Assembly: GCF_014193895.1 (NCBI RefSeq)
Contig: NZ_BLZR01000001.1
Span: 744,001 to 808,000, forward strand
Reading direction: 5' to 3'
Length of the DNA stretch: 64,000 bases
Origin: Clostridium fungisolvens
GTDB lineage: Bacteria > Bacillota > Clostridia > Clostridiales > Clostridiaceae
How positions within the stretch are numbered: position 1 is the first letter of the stretch; every line of letters begins with the position of its first letter. The notes under the pieces were generated by a model. That model was not told where the DNA came from, searched no databases, and saw only the letters and a program-made list of their open reading frames with translations. This document shows, one piece after another, positions 26,927-34,592 of the stretch. Position numbers and translations under genes: made by a program.

Positions 26927-28081
26927 ATGGATCAATATGTATATATATCAATAGGATTTTTTTCAATAATAATAGTATTACTGTATTTCTATATATTTTA
27001 TGAAAAAGTTATAGAATTATATAAAAATAAAAAATTAAATAAACATGCACAAGAAATAATACCACTTATTGATTCTATCGTCAGTGGAATAACAGCCGAA
27101 GGACTAAATTATAATAACTTGGAACAGATTAAAGTATTAAGTAAGGATAAAGATAAAAGAGGAATAATTGAAGAAAGAATGCTTTATCATTTTGAAAATA
27201 AAGATAAAAACTATTTTAGTAAATTAACTAAAATATGCGAAGGCATTGATATTATAAAATATGAAATTGCAAATTTAAAAAATAGAAATTATTTTCATAA
27301 GGCATTAGCTGCAAAAAACTTAGGGGATTTGAGAGGCGAACAAGCTATTAAAGCCCTACTTGATGAAGTAAATACTTCAAATAGTGATTTAAAATATAAT
27401 ATTTTATTAGCACTTGCCAAAATAGGAGATGAAGATTCTTTTATAAAGGCTTTCGAAGATATAGATTCAGCAATAATTTTAAGTGAGAGAAGTTTAATTG
27501 AAGTAGTTGATACTTTCGAAGGTGACAAAGAAAAGATTTATAGATATATGATCAATTCAGATAATAGTTTCATGGCTTCCGTATTCATAAAGTCAGCCGG
27601 TAATTTAAAATATCAGATACTTAACGAAGATATTTCAAAATATCTATGCAGTGAAAATAAAGAACTAAAAATTTCTGCAGTAAAGGCTATAGGAAGTATG
27701 GGAGATGAAGTTTATCTTGATACAATAATAAGTCTCTTACAAGATAGTGAATGGGAAGTAAGAGCAGTCACTGCGAAAATTCTGAGTAACTTTGATAGTG
27801 ACAAAGTGCTCACACCATTAGCTAATTCACTAACAGATGCACAGTGGTATGTAAGATACAACTCAGCCACAGCTATACTTAACCATAAGAATGGAATAAA
27901 CATAATATCATATGTATTTCAAGGTGAAGATAAGTTTGCAAAGGATATTATTATTTCAGCTATAGAAAATTCTCAAAATGGAGTTCAATTATTTGAGAAT
28001 TCAAATGAGCCAGAAAGAATGGAATTAGTAAGTCAAATAAACAAGTATAGGAATTCTAAACACGAGGAGGCTGTAGTATGA
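26927..28081 (+). CDS. membrane-anchored HEAT-repeat protein
   Basis: 384 residues from ATG 26927 with RBS GAGGGAGG. An N-terminal helix (ISIGFFSIIIVLLYFYIFY) precedes a long cytoplasmic part with HEAT/PBS-lyase-type repeats (LRGEQAIKALLDEVN, GDEVYLDTIISLLQDSEWEVRAVTAKIL, DAQWYVRYNSATAIL). Such alpha-solenoids are protein-binding scaffolds. The last 4 bp overlap the GT2 gene (ATGA), so the two are made together. The inference is that it partners the synthase at the membrane. No PilZ c-di-GMP domain is present in it. Confidence 0.82.
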   Translation: MDQYVYISIGFFSIIIVLLYFYIFYEKVIELYKNKKLNKHAQEIIPLIDSIVSGITAEGLNYNNLEQIKVLSKDKDKRGIIEERMLYHFENKDKNYFSKLTKICEGIDIIKYEIANLKNRNYFHKALAAKNLGDLRGEQAIKALLDEVNTSNSDLKYNILLALAKIGDEDSFIKAFEDIDSAIILSERSLIEVVDTFEGDKEKIYRYMINSDNSFMASVFIKSAGNLKYQILNEDISKYLCSENKELKISAVKAIGSMGDEVYLDTIISLLQDSEWEVRAVTAKILSNFDSDKVLTPLANSLTDAQWYVRYNSATAILNHKNGINIISYVFQGEDKFAKDIIISAIENSQNGVQLFENSNEPERMELVSQINKYRNSKHEEAVV

Positions 28082-29520
28082 ACTTAACCATAATAAAAGA
28101 GATAATTATAGATTTTAATAATTTTGTACTATATTATGTTTTAGCTATTAACTCAATATACTTTATTCAATTAGTATTGTCAGCCTTTAGTCTATATGAC
28201 TACATTAGAAAGATGCATTATTCTGATTACAAGAAATATACAAGCTCAACAAATATGATACCAATATCGGTGCTTGTACCTGCATATAATGAAGAGAAAA
28301 CAATCGTAGATAGTATAAAATCGCTTTTATCACTTAACTACCCATCTTTTGAAATAATAGTAGTGAATGATGGATCAAGGGATGAAACCTTTAAAAGGAT
28401 AGTTGAGGCTTATGGATTAAATGAAATAAACCAGCCAGTAAGATATTTGATAAAGACAAAAAAGGTTAATGGAATCTATAAAAACTTAGATATACCTAAT
28501 TTAACTCTTGTAGATAAAGAAAATGGAGGAAAGGCTGATGCCCTTAACGTTGGAATAAACATATCTAAGTATCCTGTATTTACATCAATAGATGCTGATT
28601 CAGTGCTTGAAAGCGATTCATTGGTCAGAGTTATAATGCCATTTATTGAAGACAAAGAGACTGTGGCAGTGGGTGGAATCGTAAGAATAGCAAATGGCAG
28701 TAATATAAAGCAAGGAAAGGTAAGAGCTATAGGATTACCTAAAAACAATCTGGCAATGTTTCAAGTTATAGAGTATCTAAGAGCCTTTTTAACTGGTAGA
28801 ATGGGATGGAATGCTTTGGGATGTCTTCTTATTATATCGGGAGCCTTTGGTGCCTTTAGAAAAGATGTAGTTATAGAGGCTGGGGGGTACGTGGATAATA
28901 CAATCGGTGAAGACATGGAGTTAGTGGTTAAGATTCATAAGAACTTGAGAAAGAATAAAATTAAATATAAGATAAAGTTTATACCAGATCCAGTTTGTTG
29001 GACACAAGCACCTGAAAAGATAAAAGATTTAAGAGGACAAAGAAGAAGATGGCAGATAGGACTTATGGATAGCCTTTTTCGACATAAAGAAATGTTCTTA
29101 AACCCTAGATATGGTGTAGTAGGATTATTTGGAGTACCATACTTTTGGATTTTTGAAATGCTTGGTCCAGTAATAGAGATTCTAGGATATATTTTTATTC
29201 CTTTATCATATGCGTTTGGTTTATTAAATACATCATACTTTATATTGTTTTTAGTGGCATCTATACTTTATGGAATAGTCCTTTCAATAGGTGCAATTCT
29301 CCTGGAGGAATATACCTTTAGTAAGTATCCATCCGTAAAGCAGCTCTTAAAGCTTTCGTGGTATGGAATCTTAGAGAACTTTGGATATAGACAAATGACA
29401 ACACTTTTTAGAATTGATGCCATTATAAGATTTAAAAAGTTTAGAAACAAATGGGGAAAAATAAAAAGAAATAGGTTTAGTGGCGAAGATAACAGAAATA
29501 CTCAATTAAAATTAAATTAA
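28078..29520 (+). CDS. processive GT2 polysaccharide synthase
   Basis: 480 residues. One N-terminal membrane helix, a GT2 (GT-A) domain from about 62, and three or four C-terminal helices. The processive signature is complete: VVNDGS (D98), IDADS (D172-D174), GED (277-279, catalytic base) and QRRRW (321-325). This layout is that of cellulose/hyaluronan/poly-GlcNAc synthases, which polymerise and export a beta-glycan using UDP-sugars. No PilZ domain is fused, so c-di-GMP control here appears to act on the RNA. The polymer cannot be predicted with confidence. Confidence 0.9.
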   Translation: MNLTIIKEIIIDFNNFVLYYVLAINSIYFIQLVLSAFSLYDYIRKMHYSDYKKYTSSTNMIPISVLVPAYNEEKTIVDSIKSLLSLNYPSFEIIVVNDGSRDETFKRIVEAYGLNEINQPVRYLIKTKKVNGIYKNLDIPNLTLVDKENGGKADALNVGINISKYPVFTSIDADSVLESDSLVRVIMPFIEDKETVAVGGIVRIANGSNIKQGKVRAIGLPKNNLAMFQVIEYLRAFLTGRMGWNALGCLLIISGAFGAFRKDVVIEAGGYVDNTIGEDMELVVKIHKNLRKNKIKYKIKFIPDPVCWTQAPEKIKDLRGQRRRWQIGLMDSLFRHKEMFLNPRYGVVGLFGVPYFWIFEMLGPVIEILGYIFIPLSYAFGLLNTSYFILFLVASILYGIVLSIGAILLEEYTFSKYPSVKQLLKLSWYGILENFGYRQMTTLFRIDAIIRFKKFRNKWGKIKRNRFSGEDNRNTQLKLN

Positions 29521-29803
29521 AGTTTTATCCAGCTAGTGGTGAAATGTGGACTAATGTGACAAAAAAACCTTTAAAAGACCAACATATTTATGCTTGAAAT
29601 TTATTAATTCATATTACAAAGCTTTATTATTTAGCATATAATAAAGGCACCATAGGCTCTATGGGAAGCGATAATATATAAATATGATTAAATTTTGGTA
29701 GATTAGATATGATTAGTATGCATATAAAACCAGGAGAATAATAATTTTTATATGTTAAAGCTTCACATAAGTACATAGTGGTAAAATAAAAAATATAATT
29801 GAA

Positions 29804-29881
29804 AAAGGCAAATTTGTCGAAAGGCAAAGACGCAAAGCTATGGGCCTAAACGGTTATATACCGCATGGTTGCCAGGTTGCC
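29804..29881 (+). ncRNA. c-di-GMP-I (GEMM) riboswitch
   Basis: AAAAAGGCAAATTTGTCGAAAGGC, then GACGCAAAGC, GGGCCTAAACGG and GGTTGCCAGGTTGCC, in the canonical class I order. The GAAA tetraloop and its CCTAAACGG receptor are both present, and P1 can form between GGCAA and TTGCC. It lies 47-124 nt before a gene for a secreted TIM-barrel protein. The upstream part of the gap (29521-29803) shows nothing else I can name. Confidence 0.95.
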
Positions 29882-29897
29882 AGGATTCCTTTTAGGA

Positions 29898-29920
29898 CCC
29901 TCCCGGCTTTCGATAGGAGG
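29898..29920 (+). promoter_or_regulatory. RBS-sequestering hairpin of the c-di-GMP-I riboswitch
   Basis: CCTCC at 29899-29903 can pair with GGAGG at 29916-29920, which is the ribosome binding site of the gene starting at 29928. No T-run follows, so control by the riboswitch is probably translational. The direction of the switch is not resolved by eye. Confidence 0.65.
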
Positions 29921-29927
29921 AGTTTAT

Positions 29928-30845
29928 ATGTCAAAATCAAAGTTTTTCTTAGCACTATTTATGGCAGTATCTTTAATTATCCCAACACAAGCATTAGCAG
30001 CAAATAAGAATAGTGTTAAGACCACTACAGTTAATCAAACTGTAAGCAAGCAAAATTCAACCTGGTTGTGGGATACACAACAGATTGTAAAGAATTCAGA
30101 TAATATTCTTAATTTTGCGGTTGCAAACAATGTAAAGAACATATACCTTCAGGTGAATTATAGCTTGAATCTTGATTATTATAAGAGTTTTATAAAGAAA
30201 GCTTCTTCAAAGAATATAAGTGTACAAGCATTGGATGGTGATCCAGACTGGGTATCAGATGGTGGTGTATATAAGCAACAGCAATTTTTTGATTGGGTGA
30301 CCAAATATCAAAAATCTGCATTAGCTAATGAAAAATTCAATGGTGTTCACTTAGATGTTGAACCATATTTAAATACTCAATATAGTCAGAATATGAATGG
30401 TGTTTTAGCTAATTATCAAAGTTTATTGTTAAATGCAGTGAGCAACACAAATGCTTTAGGAATACAACTGGCGATAGATATTCCATTCTGGTTTGATGGT
30501 GTAACTTATAACACAAAGTATGGAACTGGTAACTTGGCTGAATGGATAATAAAGAATGTAAAGAATGTAGTTATAATGGCTTACAGAGATACTGCTGCAG
30601 GAACAAATGGGATAATTAGCGTAGTTTCTAAAGAACTAAGTTTAGGTAAGCAATACGGTACTACTGTTACAGTTGGAGTTGAAACTCAGAAATCAAGTGA
30701 AGGTGATAACATCAGTTTCTATGAAGAGGGACAAGCTTATATGAATCAAGAACTAAACAAAGTTTATACAAGCTATAGTGGAAACTCAAGCTTTGGTGGA
30801 TTTGCTATTCATCATATAATGAGTTGGATGGTTTTAAGGAAATAA
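29928..30845 (+). CDS. secreted TIM-barrel (glycosidase-like) protein under c-di-GMP-I control
   Basis: 305 residues from ATG 29928 (RBS ATAGGAGG). An upstream in-frame GTG lies inside the riboswitch. Signal peptide 1-24 (ends QALAA). The mature part looks like a TIM barrel: NVKNIYLQVNY, NISVQALDGDPDW, then FNGVHLDVEPY (a GH18-like beta4 DxE motif), QLAIDIPFW, NVVIMAYRD and FGGFAIHH. No exact family is known to me. The DVEP acid is a candidate catalytic residue. Position after the GT2 operon and its own c-di-GMP riboswitch suggest it trims or releases the exopolysaccharide. Confidence 0.8.
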   Translation: MSKSKFFLALFMAVSLIIPTQALAANKNSVKTTTVNQTVSKQNSTWLWDTQQIVKNSDNILNFAVANNVKNIYLQVNYSLNLDYYKSFIKKASSKNISVQALDGDPDWVSDGGVYKQQQFFDWVTKYQKSALANEKFNGVHLDVEPYLNTQYSQNMNGVLANYQSLLLNAVSNTNALGIQLAIDIPFWFDGVTYNTKYGTGNLAEWIIKNVKNVVIMAYRDTAAGTNGIISVVSKELSLGKQYGTTVTVGVETQKSSEGDNISFYEEGQAYMNQELNKVYTSYSGNSSFGGFAIHHIMSWMVLRK

Positions 30846-30860
30846 TTATAAGTTTTTAAC

Positions 30861-30898
30861 AGGCATTCTCGAAAGGGATGCCTATTTTCTTTTATTTT
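30861..30898 (+). terminator. intrinsic terminator
   Basis: AGGCATTCTC-gaaa-GGGATGCCT stem-loop followed by a T-rich tract, 15 bp after the secreted TIM-barrel gene. Confidence 0.8.
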
Positions 30899-31007
30899 TC
30901 AGGAAATTTAATCTCCACATAGCTAGTGTGATATGATTATATACAGAAAAATACTTAAATTAGCATGGCTAGTTTGTATGTGTAGGTGGATTAGAGATAA
31001 ATAGAAC

Positions 31008-31055
31008 AGATAAACTACTTCAGTATTTGAACTTTAAATATAAAGTAGTTTATCT
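31008..31055 (+). repeat. R1 hairpin repeat, short copy E
   Basis: AGATAAACTACTT (31008-31020) and AAGTAGTTTATCT (31043-31055) are perfect 13-bp inverted arms around a 22-bp AT-rich loop, 29 bp before the cupin gene. Confidence 0.8.
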
Positions 31056-31084
31056 ATAGTATAAATGAACATGGAGGATTAAAA

Positions 31085-31420
31085 ATGAATAAAGCTTTTG
31101 TATACTCAGAGGATTGCGAGTTTGAACCAGCAGGAGAAAGAGTTCAGAGAAAAATTTTATCATATGGTGATCAACTAATGGCTGTAGAAGTACATTTCGA
31201 AGAAGGGGCAGTAGGAACCCTGCATAGTCATCCACATACTCAACTTTCATATGTGTTAGAAGGTGAATTTGAGTTTGAAATTGGTGGGGTCAAAAATATT
31301 GTTAAAAAAGGTGATACATTATATAAGCTTCCTAATGTAGTACATGGGTGTAGATGCCTTAAAAAGGGAGTATTATTGGATGTGTTTACTCCGTATAGAG
31401 AAGATTTTATAAATAGATAA
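31085..31420 (+). CDS. cupin protein, KdgF-like
   Basis: 111 residues, a single cupin barrel. Motif 1 is HSHPHTQLSYVLEGEFEFEIG (metal His and Glu). Motif 2 contains PNVVHGCRC, and the C-terminus is DVFTPYREDFI. The ending and length match KdgF, which opens 4,5-unsaturated uronates in pectin/alginate breakdown. Other small cupins share this pattern, so the activity is likely but not proven. It stands alone behind R1 copy E with a GGAGG RBS. The RpiB-like gene at 21527 and the rhamnosidase could belong to the same diet. Confidence 0.75.
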   Translation: MNKAFVYSEDCEFEPAGERVQRKILSYGDQLMAVEVHFEEGAVGTLHSHPHTQLSYVLEGEFEFEIGGVKNIVKKGDTLYKLPNVVHGCRCLKKGVLLDVFTPYREDFINR

Positions 31421-31447
31421 TGGACTGTATAAGGAAGTAAAATTCAA

Positions 31448-31543
31448 ATGACTAATAACAGTAGTATAAATAACAATAATCGACAAAACATATTAAAGTA
31501 TGTTGAAAGTAATGTGAATAATATGTTAGAATTATATAGATAA
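31448..31543 (+). CDS. possible 31-residue peptide
   Basis: ATG 31448 follows AAGGAAG by 11 nt and encodes an Asn/Ser-rich peptide beginning MTNNSSINNNNRQNILKYV. Length and composition make a chance ORF quite possible. The rest of the 547-bp gap 31421-31967 holds one terminator and the motA leader. Confidence 0.2.
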   Translation: MTNNSSINNNNRQNILKYVESNVNNMLELYR

Positions 31544-31675
31544 AGTCTTTTAAAAGCAAAAACTGAAAAATTTAACTTTTTAAGCAAAAATTAATGAACA
31601 ACTTTGATATGATTTTTTTATGAAATAGCACAAGTAATTTTTATACTATACGAAAAATTTAATAGTAGGAATACC

Positions 31676-31711
31676 TATAAAAAGCACCGCTAAAAAGTGA
31701 TGCTTTTTATA
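31676..31711. terminator. intrinsic terminator
   Basis: TATAAAAAGCA pairs with TGCTTTTTATA. It ends whatever is transcribed from the cupin side before motA. Confidence 0.7.
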
Positions 31712-31967
31712 TATTGTCAAGATCTATTAAAGTAAGTGTAAATTAGGATATCTAGAAATACAAGATTAAGTTTTGGCTAATATGTGGTAATGGATATAGT
31801 TAACTGGATGGTAATGAAACAAAATATTATTGTTGCTATATATTACATTAGTTCATTTATTGATAGGTAGTTCTAAATTAATATTTACTATGATATGATA
31901 CATTTATGAAACTTGCGAAAAGAATAATAATATGTCGAATAAGCGATTTTACGAGGAGGATGAAATC

Positions 31968-32753
31968 TTGGATATTTTTCTAGTCATAGGAGTTATAACA
32001 GGTCTTCTAGCAATTGTCGTAGGTATGATTGTAAAGGGGGCAAACATAGCTGTATTATTAAATCCTGCAGCAGCAATAATCATTCTAGTTGGAACATCAG
32101 CAGCAGTAATGAATTCTTTCCCTAAAAAGGAATTTCTTAATATTCCTAGACTTTTTGGAAAGCTTTTTAAAGGAGAAGGGAAGGAAGATCCTGCGGAAAT
32201 AATAAAACAAATAGTAGAGATGGCTCAAACAACTCGTAAAAATGGGTTATTAGCACTTGAAAGTACTGTACAAGCTATGGAAAATAAATTTATGAAAAAA
32301 GGATTAGAAATGGTTGTCGATGGTGTAGAACCAGCGGATATCGTTGAAGCATTAGAGATTGAAATTGATGGAACGGAAGAAAGACATAGAGCAGGAGCTT
32401 CAATATTTACTACAGCAGGTGGTTCAGCACCTACACTAGGAGTTTTAGGAGCGGTTGTTGGACTTATAGGAGCTCTTGGTAACTTAAATGATACAGAGAA
32501 ACTAGGTCATATGATTGCAGGAGCCTTTGTTGCTACACTTTATGGTATTTTCTTCGGATATGTTGTCTTCCATCCATTCGCATCTAGACTTAAAAGAAAA
32601 TCCCATGAAGAAATAAGTACAATGAGAATTATACTTGAAGGTATACTAGCTATTCAGGCTGGAAAGAATCCTAAGAGTATTGAAGCTAGATTGATTGGTA
32701 TGTTAGAACCAAAGGAAAGAGAAAAGGTTATTAGTGCAAATGCTGAAAAGTAA
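31968..32753 (+). CDS. motA: flagellar motor stator protein MotA
   Basis: 261 residues from TTG 31968, 8 nt after GAGGAGG. This gives the usual MotA N-terminus, whereas ATG 31932 has no RBS. Four membrane helices are predicted, with the MotA/TolQ/ExbB domain carrying TAGGSAPTLGVLGAVVGLIGAL and a cytoplasmic loop with the torque residues. It forms the ion channel stator with MotB and drives the flagellar rotor in the cell membrane. motB follows after 9 bp. No chemotaxis or flagellar structural genes adjoin the pair. Confidence 0.92.
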   Translation: MDIFLVIGVITGLLAIVVGMIVKGANIAVLLNPAAAIIILVGTSAAVMNSFPKKEFLNIPRLFGKLFKGEGKEDPAEIIKQIVEMAQTTRKNGLLALESTVQAMENKFMKKGLEMVVDGVEPADIVEALEIEIDGTEERHRAGASIFTTAGGSAPTLGVLGAVVGLIGALGNLNDTEKLGHMIAGAFVATLYGIFFGYVVFHPFASRLKRKSHEEISTMRIILEGILAIQAGKNPKSIEARLIGMLEPKEREKVISANAEK

Positions 32754-32762
32754 AGGAGATAA

Positions 32763-33536
32763 ATGATGAAAAAGAAAAAAGAACATCATGAAGAGCATGT
32801 AGATGAAACTTGGCTTATACCTTATGCGGACATGCTTACACTCCTATTGGCACTTTTTATAGTTATGTTTGCTATGAGTAAAGTAGATTCACAAAAGCTT
32901 CAAAGGCTTAGCGCTGAGTTTAATGTTATATTTTCAGGCGGATCCTCTGTAATGTCGGAAGGTGGAACTGATACAACTGCAGCTATTCAATCGCAAGCAG
33001 CAAATGCAGGGACCTCGGCAGAGAAATCCAATACTCAAAAAGAAGAAGATACGATGAATGGACTTAAACAAAGCTTAGAATCAGAAATCCAAAGTAAGGG
33101 ATATGCTGATAAGGTTAAAGTTGAGCTTAATAAGGAAGGTTTAGAAGTATCTATACAGGATGCAGTACTGTTCAATTCAGGGGACGCACAAGTATTACAA
33201 GGTGTTAATCCATTACTTCTTGAAATATCAAAAATGGTACGGGGACTAGATAATGAAATCAAGGTTGTTGGACATACAGATAATGTTCCGATAAGTACTA
33301 GTAAGTTTAGATCAAACTGGGACTTAAGCGCAATGCGTGCTATAAATGTTATGAATTTTATGGTTGGATCAGGTGGAGTAAGTACTAACAAGATTTCTAT
33401 ACAAGCATATGGCGAATATAGACCTAAGTATAGTAATGATACAGCTGAAGGAAGAGCTAAGAACAGAAGAGTTGAAATTTTTATAATTCGTAAATATGCA
33501 CAAACTACAGACACAGGTACAACTACAAGCAAATAG
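32763..33536 (+). CDS. motB: flagellar motor stator protein MotB
   Basis: 257 residues. A single N-terminal helix includes the ion-carrying Asp in IPYADMLTLLLALFIVMFAM. A Ser/Ala/Gln-rich periplasmic-type linker (about 60-105) follows, and then an OmpA-like peptidoglycan-binding domain with VVGHTDNVPIS and AEGRAKNRRVEI. It anchors the stator to the cell wall. The RBS AAGGAG overlaps the end of motA, and a terminator follows directly. Confidence 0.93.
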   Translation: MMKKKKEHHEEHVDETWLIPYADMLTLLLALFIVMFAMSKVDSQKLQRLSAEFNVIFSGGSSVMSEGGTDTTAAIQSQAANAGTSAEKSNTQKEEDTMNGLKQSLESEIQSKGYADKVKVELNKEGLEVSIQDAVLFNSGDAQVLQGVNPLLLEISKMVRGLDNEIKVVGHTDNVPISTSKFRSNWDLSAMRAINVMNFMVGSGGVSTNKISIQAYGEYRPKYSNDTAEGRAKNRRVEIFIIRKYAQTTDTGTTTSK

Positions 33537-33538
33537 AA

Positions 33539-33572
33539 GAAAGCTTACCATTTTTATGGTAAGCTTTTTTCG
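33539..33572 (+). terminator. intrinsic terminator after motB
   Basis: AAAGCTTACCAT-tttt-ATGGTAAGCTTT followed by TTT. Starts two bases after the motB stop. Confidence 0.92.
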
Positions 33573-33719
33573 TTATAATAATAAAATTAGTAGATTAGAG
33601 CTAATGTTTATAGTAAATAGAGAGTTGTTCTCGTAATCATATAAAAATAAACTTTAAAAGTATAAAGATAATTATAGAAGAATAGAATTTACTAATAGTT
33701 ATGTTTTTGAGAGGTAAAA

Positions 33720-34592
33720 TTGCCAAGAAAGGTATGTCAAAGAGAAATTATAACATCTACATTAGAGAAGCTTAAAAATAAGAGGCTAAAGAAAATAAAT
33801 CTAATTTGGCTAGAAGCATGCGGTTGTTCAGGAAATATAATTTCGCTTTTAGATGCAGCTACACCAGATGTCTATTATGTTCTATCTGAAATGGTAAATA
33901 TGACTTACAATAATAGCACTATGGGAGCTGAGGGGCAAAGGGCATTTGATAAATTTCTTGAAACCTTAGATACAGAATTTATCTTGGTGGTAGAAGGGGC
34001 AGTTTCTTCTAAAGACGCTGGAATTTATAATATCGTAGCTAATTATAATGGGAAAAGTATCTCAGGGGCAGAAGCAGTAACTCTAGCTGCAGGGAAAGCA
34101 AAATATATTTTAGCAGTGGGTACCTGTGCATCATATGGGGGAATTTCTGCAGCAAATCCTAATCCTTCTTCCAGTAAAAGTGTTATTGAGTTTCTAAGCA
34201 ATCAATCATATCAGACCATAAGAATTCCAGGGTGCCCTGCAAATCCTAGATGGGTGATAAGCACTATAGCTCATCTAATATCATTTGGATTGCCACAGTT
34301 AGATTCAGAATATAGACCTTTATTTTTATACGAAGAAACTATACACACTCATTGTTCAAGGAGATCCTATTTTGATAAGAAAATATTTGCAAAACAGCTA
34401 GGTGATAAAGAATGTATGTATCAATTGGGGTGTAGAGGTCCTATTACAAGATCAGATTGTGCTTTAAGGAAATGGAATGATAGAGTCAATTGGCCAGTTG
34501 AAGATAATACCCCTTGTATTGGATGCGTAAACAAAGGATTTCCAGATGATATGGAACCTTTTATTAATTTTCAATCAGGAGAAAAGTTATGA
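33720..34592 (+). CDS. [NiFe]-hydrogenase small subunit, cytoplasmic type
   Basis: 290 residues from TTG 33720 (RBS GAGAGG). No Tat signal. Proximal cluster: EACGCSGN, so the CxxC position reads C36-x-x-N39, with C136 (GTCASYGG) and C172 (PGCPANP). Distal cluster: H211 and C212 (HTHCSRR), with C232 and C238. Medial cluster: C247, C266 and C269. CSGN instead of CxGC is what I recall for cyanobacterial group 2a HupS, so this looks group-2-like. It relays electrons from H2. The 4-bp overlap with the large subunit gene shows coupling. Confidence 0.9.
   Translation: MPRKVCQREIITSTLEKLKNKRLKKINLIWLEACGCSGNIISLLDAATPDVYYVLSEMVNMTYNNSTMGAEGQRAFDKFLETLDTEFILVVEGAVSSKDAGIYNIVANYNGKSISGAEAVTLAAGKAKYILAVGTCASYGGISAANPNPSSSKSVIEFLSNQSYQTIRIPGCPANPRWVISTIAHLISFGLPQLDSEYRPLFLYEETIHTHCSRRSYFDKKIFAKQLGDKECMYQLGCRGPITRSDCALRKWNDRVNWPVEDNTPCIGCVNKGFPDDMEPFINFQSGEKL

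Noticed and set aside
29865..29927. GTG start giving 21 extra residues to the secreted TIM-barrel protein
   Set aside because: These codons lie inside the c-di-GMP-I aptamer and its expression platform. The ATG at 29928 has the AGGAGG site and begins the signal peptide.
31870..31910. Sigma-28 (FliA/SigD) promoter before motA
   Set aside because: A TAAA is followed at the right distance only by ATATGATA, too far from GCCGATAA to claim.
33035..33532. 165-codon open frame on the minus strand inside motB
   Set aside because: It is antisense to a clear MotB domain, has no RBS, and its composition follows from the motB codons.
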